NCBI RefSeq assembly: GCF_001427305.1
Contig: NZ_LMFZ01000049.1
Coordinates: 186,001 to 250,000, forward strand
Origin: Duganella sp. Root1480D1
Lineage (GTDB): Bacteria > Pseudomonadota > Gammaproteobacteria > Burkholderiales > Burkholderiaceae_D
Direction of reading: 5' to 3'
DNA length: 64,000 nucleotides
Position numbers and translations under genes: made by a program. This document shows, in pieces, positions 45,192 to 51,787 of the stretch. The notes under the pieces are model-generated. The model was not told the DNA's origin, did not search any database, and saw only the letters and a program-made list of their open reading frames with translations. Every line of letters begins with the position of its first letter. Position 1 is the stretch's first letter.

Positions 45192-45290
45192 GATTTCCAT
45201 CTCCTAAGTATCCAACTACGTATTGTGCGCAGGCAATTCTTTCAATCAGTTATTATTATCGCAATATTGATGAAGATTCGGTGAAGTCAG

Positions 45291-45932
45291 ATGGCAGGAG
45301 AAATAATCCGTCAGGGCGATACTACAAGCCATAACGGAACGGTGCTGGAAGGTTCGATGCAGGATATCTGCCACGGCAAGCCTATCGCCTATATCGGGCA
45401 TAAGGTCCATTGCCCGAAGTGCAAAGGGGATTACCCAATTGTCGAAGGGGCGATGACCTCGACCTTCTATGGCAAAGGCGTCGCCCTTGCCGGAATGAAG
45501 ACCTCGTGCGGTGCGATCCTGATTCCCAGCCAGTTCACTGACACGGTTGAATACGGCCAGAAGGGACAGGGATCGTCGGGCAGTGCCGCTTCTAGTGCCG
45601 CACCTGACGCCATCGTCCCGCCAGTCGCCGCCGCAAATATAGTGGCTCCGGTGAATGGATTTGCCCAGTCCAAGCCCAAGGAAACGCCCGAGAATGCAGC
45701 GAAGTTCGATTTGTTTTTCCATGCCAAAGATGAATCGAATCAAACCAGCCTCGCCAATGTCCCTTACCGGATCGTCTTGGACGATGGGCGGGAGTTCATT
45801 GGTGTTACCGATAAGAACGGGCATACGGAAAAGGTATTTTCCGATTACGCCCAGAATGCAAAGATAGAGATACCCTACTATGACGTCCGCGACGCTGACT
45901 CCACAATCGAACCAGACACCTGCAGTTGTTAA
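45291..45932 (+). CDS. PAAR-domain protein (type VI secretion spike tip)
   Basis: 213 residues. The PAAR domain covers about 1-88 (MAGEIIRQGDTTSHNGTVLEGS, YIGHKVHCPKCKGDYPIVEG, GKGVALAGMKTSCGAILI) and would cap the VgrG spike with a metal ion bound by the histidine and cysteines. After a low-complexity linker (SSGSAASSAAPDAIVPPVAAA), a C-terminal beta domain (FDLFFHAKDESNQTSLANVPYRIVLDDGREFIGVTDKNGHTEKVFSDYAQNAKIEI) matches extensions seen in T6SS effector carriers. The end overlaps the next gene by 53 bases in another frame. It starts the island of less GC-rich genes. Confidence 0.85.
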   Translation: MAGEIIRQGDTTSHNGTVLEGSMQDICHGKPIAYIGHKVHCPKCKGDYPIVEGAMTSTFYGKGVALAGMKTSCGAILIPSQFTDTVEYGQKGQGSSGSAASSAAPDAIVPPVAAANIVAPVNGFAQSKPKETPENAAKFDLFFHAKDESNQTSLANVPYRIVLDDGREFIGVTDKNGHTEKVFSDYAQNAKIEIPYYDVRDADSTIEPDTCSC

Positions 45933-46503
45933 TGTTGCCAATGAACTCAGCGGCGAGGTCTGGGTGCCTCGATTTCCTGCAGAAGACACCACAGACTTCC
46001 TTACCCCAGACTTTAAAGTTGCGGTTGATGGTTTTAAAGCCGCGTTGGAAGCCGCTGGCGCGCACGTGAAAATTGCGAATACCTTCAGGCCAAAAGAGCG
46101 CGCTTACATGATGCACTGGGCTCACAAGATTGCGAGAAACGGATTTAATCCGGCCAGCGTGCCTGCAATGGCGGGAGTTCACATCAGGTGGGATCATCCG
46201 ACATTAGAACAATCGGTTAGGGCCGCACAAGATATGGTTGATGGATTCCAAATCCAGAACTTGGCTGCCAACACCGCGCCGGCCTTAAATACACTTCACG
46301 CAATTGGTGAGGCAATTGACATGTCGATTACCTGGAGTGGCACCATACACGTTGCAAAGAAGGATGGTTCGGTTGTCGAAGTCAACACTCTGCCTCGTAC
46401 AGGCATGAATCTTCAACTTAAAGAGATTGGGTTAACGTATGGAGTCAAAAAATATGTCGGCGGCAATGCTGATAAGCCGCACTGGTCCACGACTGGGCAT
46501 TAA
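45880..46503 (+). CDS. Putative T6SS peptidoglycan peptidase effector (M15-like)
   Basis: 207 residues with no signal peptide, as expected for a T6SS cargo. The central part IANTFRPKERAYMMHWAHKIARNGFNP and NTLHAIGEAIDMSITW contains an HxxGxAxD motif of M15/VanY-type D,D-peptidases, and ADKPHWSTTGH at the C terminus can supply the last zinc histidine. The expected target is the cell-wall peptide stem of rival bacteria. The start overlaps the PAAR gene end, so both are co-translated. The following gene encodes an exported protein that fits an immunity role. The M15 call rests on motifs only. Confidence 0.7.
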   Translation: MTSATLTPQSNQTPAVVNVANELSGEVWVPRFPAEDTTDFLTPDFKVAVDGFKAALEAAGAHVKIANTFRPKERAYMMHWAHKIARNGFNPASVPAMAGVHIRWDHPTLEQSVRAAQDMVDGFQIQNLAANTAPALNTLHAIGEAIDMSITWSGTIHVAKKDGSVVEVNTLPRTGMNLQLKEIGLTYGVKKYVGGNADKPHWSTTGH

Positions 46504-47011
46504 AGTGCTTGTCGTCGGGGCGCTTTTGGTTGGTAATCTAGGCTCTGTCTACGCCGAAGCCACGGCTCCCACTCTCATTGGTCACTATTCGAACCAAGTC
46601 TGGACTAGGGACGTCGATCCCCATGCCATTTCAGGGTATGCATTGGACCTGTACAAGCAGGGTGATGTCGTATTTGGCAGCATTGGAGTTGCGGTAGGTT
46701 CTCCTGAACCAGTAGGCGCGAAGTTGTACGACATTTTGTACGATGAAAAGTCCAAGACACTTTCCTTCAAAGCGAAATACTCTGAAGGAACCCAGTATGG
46801 AAAGGATATTCCGCCAGAAAAGAGAGAGGCGAAAGTCATCCTTACTTTTTCTGGGAAACTGAACTCTCACGGGGCTCAGGGTGAAATTGTTCGGCAAGAT
46901 GGCTACCCACCATTCGCGACAATCGAGAAAAAACGGTCGCTACTGCGGAAGCAGAGCAGTAAATACGTACCGCATGATGTCGAACGATGGAACAAGCGGT
47001 TCGTGGACTGA
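46454..47011 (+). CDS. Exported protein, probable immunity protein to the M15-like effector
   Basis: 185 residues. A signal peptide (MSAAMLISRTGPRLGIKVLVVGALLVGNLGSVYAEA) sends it to the periplasm, where a peptidoglycan-cleaving effector would have to be neutralised. The mature part (LIGHYSNQVWTRDVDPHAISGYALDLYKQGDVVFGSIGVAVGSPEPVGAKLYDILYDEK) is a beta-rich, family-less sequence. GGAG lies nine bases before the ATG at 46454, preferred over 46439. It overlaps the effector gene by 50 bases. Coding is AT-richer than in the flanking genes. The immunity role is inferred from position and localisation. Confidence 0.6.
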   Translation: MSAAMLISRTGPRLGIKVLVVGALLVGNLGSVYAEATAPTLIGHYSNQVWTRDVDPHAISGYALDLYKQGDVVFGSIGVAVGSPEPVGAKLYDILYDEKSKTLSFKAKYSEGTQYGKDIPPEKREAKVILTFSGKLNSHGAQGEIVRQDGYPPFATIEKKRSLLRKQSSKYVPHDVERWNKRFVD

Positions 47012-47384
47012 ACCGTCTGAACGAAATACAGAAAGCCTCACCGAATTGAACGACACTACTCTCACAACTCTTTTGCTTCCGGCTCCGCTTACTTCAAGCC
47101 GTATTGCTTCGGCTGGGGATCAAGCTGATCTCAAAAAATATATGCGATATGCAGACGCTTGGGACTACCAACGGTCCGCAAAACTCTCTCGCTTGCCGAG
47201 AGAATTAGTAGATCAGCTAGGTAAGTTCCTTGGTGCTCCTTACGACTCAAAACAGTTTGATGTGGCCGGTCAAGGATGGCAGTATCAAGCCCGGCGAAAA
47301 AATCAACGAAAAGAAATGATCAAAAAGTCTCTTGACATGATGTTCGCGAACGGCGCAGAATCGCGTCCACTGATTTTTTATTAA
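46974..47384 (+). CDS. Uncharacterised small protein at the end of the PAAR island
   Basis: 136 residues with no signal or membrane helix. The first 35 residues are serine/threonine-rich, followed by a more ordered part (LKKYMRYADAWDYQRSAKLSRLPRELVDQLGKFLGAPYDSKQFDVAGQGWQYQARRKNQRKEMIKKSLDMMFANG). No family is recognised. It overlaps the preceding gene by 38 bases. The last 53 bases carry the promoter of the leader element before rtcB, so the reading frame's 3' end may have been formed by that unit's arrival. The start is uncertain (46974 or 46977). Confidence 0.4.
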   Translation: MMSNDGTSGSWTEPSERNTESLTELNDTTLTTLLLPAPLTSSRIASAGDQADLKKYMRYADAWDYQRSAKLSRLPRELVDQLGKFLGAPYDSKQFDVAGQGWQYQARRKNQRKEMIKKSLDMMFANGAESRPLIFY

Positions 47385-47545
47385 CCCGAATTTTCGAAAG
47401 GACGACCATGCCACGTAAGGCTATCAACAATCTGCAAATGAGATAGCCCCGCAGCGCGAGCGCTCGGGGCAGGCAATCTAGCCACCCGAGCCGGTCGTTC
47501 TTCCAACACGAACCCCGGCCAGGAAACTCGCCGGGGTTTTTGTTT
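47332..47545 (+). promoter_or_regulatory. Leader element 1 before rtcB: promoter, leader ORF, switchable hairpins, terminator
   Basis: Promoter TTGACA (47332-47337), 18-base spacer, CAGAAT (47356-47361). GAAAGGA then ATG at 47408 opens a 12-codon ORF (MPRKAINNLQMR) ending in TAG at 47444-47446. Hairpin A, GCCCCG (47446-47451) with CGGGGC (47465-47470) and inner GCGC/GCGC, begins on the stop codon. Hairpin B, GCTCGGG (47462-47468) with CCCGAGC (47485-47491) and inner GGC/GCC, shares its left arm with A, so the two exclude each other. An intrinsic terminator AACCCCGGC/GCCGGGGTT plus TTTTT follows (47511-47541). A homologous copy is at 50585-50804. Confidence 0.75.
47408..47446 (+). CDS. Leader peptide of element 1 (12 codons)
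   Basis: ATG at 47408 preceded by GAAAGGAC, reading MPRKAINNLQMR and ending in TAG. A matching leader ORF with the same AGATAG end occurs in element 2. Length and placement before alternative hairpins fit an attenuator peptide; sequence between the copies is poorly conserved, so translation itself may matter more than the product. Confidence 0.5.
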   Translation: MPRKAINNLQMR

Positions 47546-47573
47546 CTACAGCCCCGGCATAACGAAAGACGTT

Positions 47574-48782
47574 ATGCCAATTAAGCAAAGCCTGCACAAA
47601 GGCCTGGTGCCTGTGCACATCTATACGGATGACATTGATCATTCGGCCATCCAGCAACTGCTGAATATTTCGAACCTGCCGATCGTGCATCCGCACGTGG
47701 CCGCCATGCCCGACGTACACGCCGGCATCGGTGCAACCGTCGGCAGCGTGATCCCGACGCGCGGCGCCATCATCCCTGCCGCTGTCGGCGTCGACATCGG
47801 CTGCGGCATGAACGCCGTGCGCACCACGCTGACCGCGAGCCAGTTGCCGGACAACCTGGCGCGCGTGCGCAGCGCGATCGAGACGCTGGTGCCGGTCGGC
47901 TTCGAACAGCATGCCTTCGACAAGGTGCGCGGCTCCGCCCACGCCCGCGTCGGGCGGCCGCTGAACGACCGCCTGGACCGCATTGTGGCGCGCCACAAGG
48001 GCATCATGAAGATGCAGCACAAGTTCGCGCAGACCTGGATCTGCCAGCTTGGCACCCTCGGCGGCGGCAACCATTTCATCGAGTTGTGTATCGATGAAGC
48101 GCAGCGCGTGTGGATCATGCTGCATTCGGGCTCTCGCGGCATCGGCAATGTCATCGGCCGCTACTTCATTTCCGCTGCACGCAAGGAAATGATGCGCCAC
48201 AAGGTGAACTTGCCGGACCGTGACCTGTCCTACTTCAGCGAAGGTTCGGAACTGTTCGACGACTATGTGGAAGCGGTGGACTGGGCCCAGGACTATGCCA
48301 TGTTGAACCGGCGCGAAATGATGCGCCGCGTGGTGGCCGCACTGGAGCCGCACGTCCCGCCGTTCAAGCTCGATGGCGAGGCGATCAACTGCCACCACAA
48401 CTACGTGGCGCAGGAATCGCATTTCGGCCACAAGCTGTACGTCACCCGCAAGGGCGCCATCTCGGCGCGCGAAGGCGAGCTGGGGATCATCCCCGGCAGC
48501 ATGGGTGCCCGCAGCTACATCGTGCGCGGCAAGGGCAACGAGCAATCGTTCTGCTCCTGCTCGCACGGCGCCGGACGGCGCATGAGCCGCAGCGAGGCGA
48601 AACGGAAATTCAACCGTTTCGACCTGGCTGAACAGACGCAAGGCATCGAATGCCGCAAGGACGGTGGCGTGGTGGATGAAATCCCCGCCGCCTACAAAGA
48701 CATTGACCAGGTCATGGCACACCAGTCCGACCTCGTCGAAATCGTGCACACGCTGAAGCAAGTCGTGTGCGTGAAAGGATAA
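47574..48782 (+). CDS. rtcB: RNA-splicing/repair ligase RtcB
   Basis: 402 residues. RtcB joins 2',3'-cyclic phosphate or 3'-phosphate RNA ends to 5'-OH ends with GTP and Mn2+. The metal-binding cysteine is C77 in AAVGVDIGCGMNAVRT. Further signatures are TLGGGNHFIELC, MLHSGSRGIGNVIG, NCHHNYVAQESHFG and FCSCSHGAGRRMSRSEAK with the guanylated histidine. The chain is of the shorter bacterial type. It has no promoter apart from the leader element and must be transcribed through that element's terminator. A 48-residue ORF follows after 3 bases. Likely role is repair of cleaved tRNA or rRNA. Confidence 0.93.
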   Translation: MPIKQSLHKGLVPVHIYTDDIDHSAIQQLLNISNLPIVHPHVAAMPDVHAGIGATVGSVIPTRGAIIPAAVGVDIGCGMNAVRTTLTASQLPDNLARVRSAIETLVPVGFEQHAFDKVRGSAHARVGRPLNDRLDRIVARHKGIMKMQHKFAQTWICQLGTLGGGNHFIELCIDEAQRVWIMLHSGSRGIGNVIGRYFISAARKEMMRHKVNLPDRDLSYFSEGSELFDDYVEAVDWAQDYAMLNRREMMRRVVAALEPHVPPFKLDGEAINCHHNYVAQESHFGHKLYVTRKGAISAREGELGIIPGSMGARSYIVRGKGNEQSFCSCSHGAGRRMSRSEAKRKFNRFDLAEQTQGIECRKDGGVVDEIPAAYKDIDQVMAHQSDLVEIVHTLKQVVCVKG

Positions 48783-48785
48783 GCA

Positions 48786-48932
48786 ATGAAGGTAACCATC
48801 AAACTACCCAAGCCGCGCAACCCGCTGGCCGTGCTGGCGCGCCAGCGCAAGGCCGGCGGCCACCAGCGCGTCGAACAATCTCGGCGCGCGTTGAAACAGC
48901 AACTGCGCCGCCAGCTGGAGCGGGAGGAATAA
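48786..48932 (+). CDS. Small basic protein co-transcribed with rtcB
   Basis: 48 residues (MKVTIKLPKPRNPLAVLARQ at the N terminus, LRRQLEREE at the C terminus). It is rich in arginine and lysine with a predicted C-terminal helix, and looks RNA-binding. It starts three bases after the rtcB stop, with AAAGGATAAGCA as a ribosome site overlapping that stop. No family name is known to me. Spacing and charge suggest a partner of RtcB; this is inference. Confidence 0.6.
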   Translation: MKVTIKLPKPRNPLAVLARQRKAGGHQRVEQSRRALKQQLRRQLEREE

Positions 48933-49006
48933 GCGCAAGGCTTGCGGCATAAGCGCCCCGTCGTGCCGCTTCGTAGCTGTGAACCTTGCTCGACTTTGTG
49001 CGTGCG

Positions 49007-49723
49007 CTACTGGCCGGAGGTAACGGACATCGGTGGCAACCCCATCATCTTGCGGCGGATATTGAGCTCGTTTTCGTCTTCGATCACGACCGGCTTGCCG
49101 CTGGCGAGCTGGGTGCCGTAGCGTTGCGGCAGGCCCTTGGCGACACGCAGCCGGTCTTCGGCTTGCGCCAGTTGCGCTCCCGGCACGTCGTTCTCTGCTT
49201 GAGCCTCACGCAAGGCAGGCAGCAGGGCTTCTAGTTCTTTCTCCGGCATGCGCATCAAGACCGTGAACGCATTTTGCGACAGCTCGGGGCCCGCGAAGCG
49301 CGTGCCGGGCCAGCCGTGCGAGGCGACGATGGTCTTCAGCCGCGCCAGTTCCTTGCGGTCGCGCGCTGCATCGCGCTTGCCGGGGGCGCCCATCCCTTCC
49401 AGCGCGCGGATGGCGGCCAGCTCGCGGGTATCGAGCACCTTGCGCTTGATGATGATTTCTTCGCCGACGATCGAGGTGGTTGCAGCGCCCGTGCGGATGG
49501 TCACCCGCACATTGCCGCGCGCATGGGTGGTGCCGCGGTTATCCTGCTCGACCTGGTTCGCTTCCACCTGCATCGTGTGCTGCTGGCCGATGGGCAGCAT
49601 GATGCGTGCGACTTCCTTGCCCGCCGCCAGCGTCTGCACGCTGATGCGGCTTGGCTCAGCCGCAATGGCAAGCCCCTGGCAGGCCAGCAGCAGCGGTAGC
49701 GCAAGCTTGTAAATGCTTATCAT
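49007..49723 (-). CDS. Exported DUF6624-like protein
   Basis: 238 residues. Signal peptide MISIYKLALPLLLACQGLAIAAEP. The next section VEANQVEQDNRGTTHARGNVRVTIRTGAATTSIVGEEIII has the OstA/LptA-like pattern of a short beta repeat. The second half, RKELARLKTIVASHGWPGTRFAGPELSQNAFTVLMRM...LLPALREAQAENDVPGAQLAQAEDRLRVAKGLPQRYGTQL, matches the DUF6624 signature (GWP, G, a run of glutamine-rich helix and QRYGTQ). The role is unknown. It is divergent from the interrupted gene at 49839. Confidence 0.7.
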   Translation of the reverse strand: MISIYKLALPLLLACQGLAIAAEPSRISVQTLAAGKEVARIMLPIGQQHTMQVEANQVEQDNRGTTHARGNVRVTIRTGAATTSIVGEEIIIKRKVLDTRELAAIRALEGMGAPGKRDAARDRKELARLKTIVASHGWPGTRFAGPELSQNAFTVLMRMPEKELEALLPALREAQAENDVPGAQLAQAEDRLRVAKGLPQRYGTQLASGKPVVIEDENELNIRRKMMGLPPMSVTSGQ

Positions 49724-49838
49724 GACTTACGGTAGCAAACCTGTGCAAACCGCGGTGCACGGATGGTTGCGTGATAAAGAGTGACTTTTTGCAAGCCATT
49801 CCCGGCTATCATTTCCAGTTCATTTTTTTGGGGGGAAT

Positions 49839-50564
49839 ATGGCGGAGCTCGAAGTGGCAAAGCACGGCAAGAACGTCATCAATATGGCGGCCAGCAAACA
49901 GCATGGCCTGGCGCACAAGCTGAAAGAGATTGCGCTGGAAATCGCGATCATCGTGTTCGCGGTCAGCATCAGCATCTGGTTCCACAGCATGAGCGAGCAT
50001 CGGCACGAGCAGCAACAGGTGCGCGTTTTCCTGCTTGGCTTGAAGGCCGACCTGGTGGCTGATACCAAACAACTGAACTGGCTTCCGGGGGCCTACCGCG
50101 AATCCGATACCGACTTCCGCTACCTGGCCGAACTCGATCCCAAAGGAAGTCCGGATGCGGAAAAGTTCGAGCCTGCGTGGCTCATGGTCTACTCGAACCG
50201 CTTCTTCATACCTATCAACAGCCGCTTTGAAGGCTTCAAGTCGAGCGGTAAACTGATCAATATCGAGGACGAGGAACTGCTGAACGACATCCTTACGCTG
50301 TACCAGGAATAGCATCGCGTGATCCAATTGTCGGAGGGCGGCTGGCGCAGCAGGCATGAAAAACTGCACAACTACCTCGACGTCGCGCTGGAGCAGGGCG
50401 ACAGCATCGAGCAGCGTTACCATGTGCTGGCCACACCGAACGGCAAGCGCCTGCTGCGCAATTCCATCGCGGTTCCGCAACTGTATGAGCGCTATGCCAA
50501 TGCGGCAAAGCTGAGCGAAAAGATCATCAAACGCATTGATGTCCTGTACAAGAACGCTGAGTGA
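49839..50564 (+). pseudogene. DUF6090-like membrane protein gene interrupted by an in-frame TAG
   Basis: One reading frame of 242 codons broken by a single TAG at 50310-50312. The first part (157 residues) has a membrane helix at about 31-50 (IALEIAIIVFAVSISIWFH) and a soluble part ending DILTLYQE. The frame then resumes directly as HRVIQLSEGGWRSRHEKLHNYLDVALEQGDSIEQRYHVLATPNGKRLLRNS and continues to the TGA at 50562. The unbroken protein would resemble DUF6090 family members (N-terminal anchor, helical periplasmic part). Codon character is normal after the stop, so the break looks recent, or the TAG may be a sequencing error. It lies between the two leader elements. Confidence 0.7.
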
Positions 50565-50584
50565 ATATTTATTCAAAGTTTTTC

Positions 50585-50804
50585 TTGACACCACATTCGC
50601 GTAGAGAGCAGAATCAGCGCTCGTTAGTTTCATAACCCAGATTAAGAAAGGACAGTCATGCGCAATATCGCTATCACCTGCATTAAGCACACCAGATAGC
50701 CCTGATGCGCGTGCGCTCGGGGCTTCTGGCAAATCGCCACCCCCGAGCCGGACGTCCCACGACAAAAACCCCGGTAAGGATACTTGCCGGGGTTTTTGTT
50801 TTTT
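50585..50804 (+). promoter_or_regulatory. Leader element 2 before GNAT genes: promoter, leader ORF, switchable hairpins, terminator
   Basis: Promoter TTGACA (50585-50590), 18-base spacer, CAGAAT (50609-50614), identical in form to element 1. ATG at 50658 after AAGAAAGGACAGTC opens a 13-codon ORF (MRNIAITCIKHTR) ending AGATAG. Hairpin A: GCCCTG (50699-50704) with CGGGGC (50718-50723), inner GCGC/GCGC. Hairpin B: GCTCGGGG (50715-50722) with CCCCGAGC (50741-50748), inner GGC/GCC. The terminator AAAAACCCCGG/CCGGGGTTTTT (50764-50797) is followed by GTTTTTT. Changes between the copies keep pairing in hairpins B and terminator. Confidence 0.75.
50658..50699 (+). CDS. Leader peptide of element 2 (13 codons)
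   Basis: MRNIAITCIKHTR, TAG stop at 50697-50699, with GAAAGGA as ribosome site. It has isoleucine and threonine codons but no run of one amino acid that would point to classical amino-acid attenuation. The stop overlaps the left arm of hairpin A, as in element 1. Confidence 0.5.
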   Translation: MRNIAITCIKHTR

Positions 50805-50831
50805 GGTCCCGGCGCAAGGAGGAAAGGAATC

Positions 50832-51278
50832 ATGGAGATCCAACTCAAAGCTGTCACCCGGCAGAACTTCGACGACATCACCGACTTGCGGCTGCTGGAC
50901 TATCAACGCGATTACATCGCCAGCAATGCCTACTCGATCGCCCAAGCCAGCTTCTACCCGGAGATGCAGGCGCGCGCCATCTACGCCGGCAGTGAGCTGG
51001 TTGGCTTTCTGATGTACGTCGACCTGAAACTGGAGGGGCAACCCGGCGAGTTTGGCGTGTGGCGCTTGATGGTGGACCTGCCTCACCAGGGCAAGGGCTA
51101 CGGCCGCCAGGCGCTGCAGGCGGCGCTGGCCGAGATCCGGGCGCGCGGCGGCGTGCGCAAGATCTGGATCAGCTACCAGCCGGACAACACCCGGGCCAAA
51201 GAGCTATACGCCAGCATGGGCTTCGTCGAAACCGACGTCGACGAAGATGGCGAAATGAATGCAGTACTAGAGCTGTAA
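50832..51278 (+). CDS. GNAT family N-acetyltransferase (diamine/spermidine-like), copy 1
   Basis: 148 residues. The acetyl-CoA loop is VDLPHQGKGYGRQALQAAL, preceded by YPEMQARAIYAGSELVGFLMYVD and followed by YQPDNTRAKELYASMGFVET. The N-terminal NFDDITDLRLLDYQRDYIASNAYSIAQASFYPE is typical of the BltD/diamine N-acetyltransferase branch, which acetylates polyamines or amine antibiotics. The substrate is inferred. AAGGAGGAAAGGAATC is a strong ribosome site. The gene follows leader element 2 and is followed after 20 bases by a paralogue. Confidence 0.85.
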   Translation: MEIQLKAVTRQNFDDITDLRLLDYQRDYIASNAYSIAQASFYPEMQARAIYAGSELVGFLMYVDLKLEGQPGEFGVWRLMVDLPHQGKGYGRQALQAALAEIRARGGVRKIWISYQPDNTRAKELYASMGFVETDVDEDGEMNAVLEL

Positions 51279-51298
51279 CGAAGAAGAAGGAGTCATTA

Positions 51299-51787
51299 AT
51301 GAGGCCATACCAACGCTTCCTGAGGAAATGGATCACCACCAACCTGCACGTGGTCACCAAGGAGAATTTTGCCAACATCGCCGAACTCGAATTGCACGAG
51401 CACCAGCAGGACCATGCACCTGCCACCATGTATGCGATTGCGGAAGCCAGCTTCCACCCCAACTACCACTGCCGCGCCATCGCCGACAAGGATGGCGTGG
51501 TGGGCTTCCTGATGTACGCCGCGCCTGGCGCCGACGATGAACCCGGCGACTATGCGATCTACCACTTGATGGTGGACCGCCGCTTCCAGGGCCGGGGACA
51601 TGGCCGCCGTGCCGTCGAACTGGCATTGGCGGAAATCCAGAAGCATGGGGACGTGCAGCGTATCTGGACCAGCTACCTTCCCGGCAACGCCGTGGCGAAG
51701 GAACTCTACGCCGCCTGCAGTTTCATCGAGGCCGGCGTAGAGGAAGACGGCGAGATGTACGCCGTCTGGAGCCCCGATCCTTACTGA
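51299..51787 (+). CDS. GNAT family N-acetyltransferase, copy 2
   Basis: 162 residues, with the same layout as copy 1: an N-terminal NFANIAELELHEHQQDHAPATMYAIAEASFHPNYHCRAI, the acetyl-CoA loop VDRRFQGRGHGRRAVELALAEI and a C-terminal SYLPGNAVAKELYAACSFIEAGVEEDGEM. The common frame indicates a tandem duplication with substantial divergence; the end matches copy 1 (EDGEM). AGAAGAAGGAGTCATTA precedes the ATG. Its stop overlaps the 3' end of the convergent secreted-protein gene. Confidence 0.85.
   Translation: MRPYQRFLRKWITTNLHVVTKENFANIAELELHEHQQDHAPATMYAIAEASFHPNYHCRAIADKDGVVGFLMYAAPGADDEPGDYAIYHLMVDRRFQGRGHGRRAVELALAEIQKHGDVQRIWTSYLPGNAVAKELYAACSFIEAGVEEDGEMYAVWSPDPY

Noticed and set aside
45880..45932. 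Frameshift joining the PAAR gene and peptidase gene
   Set aside because: Both ends look natural (a complete extension domain, and a separate ATG start with a linker), and overlapping effector genes are common.
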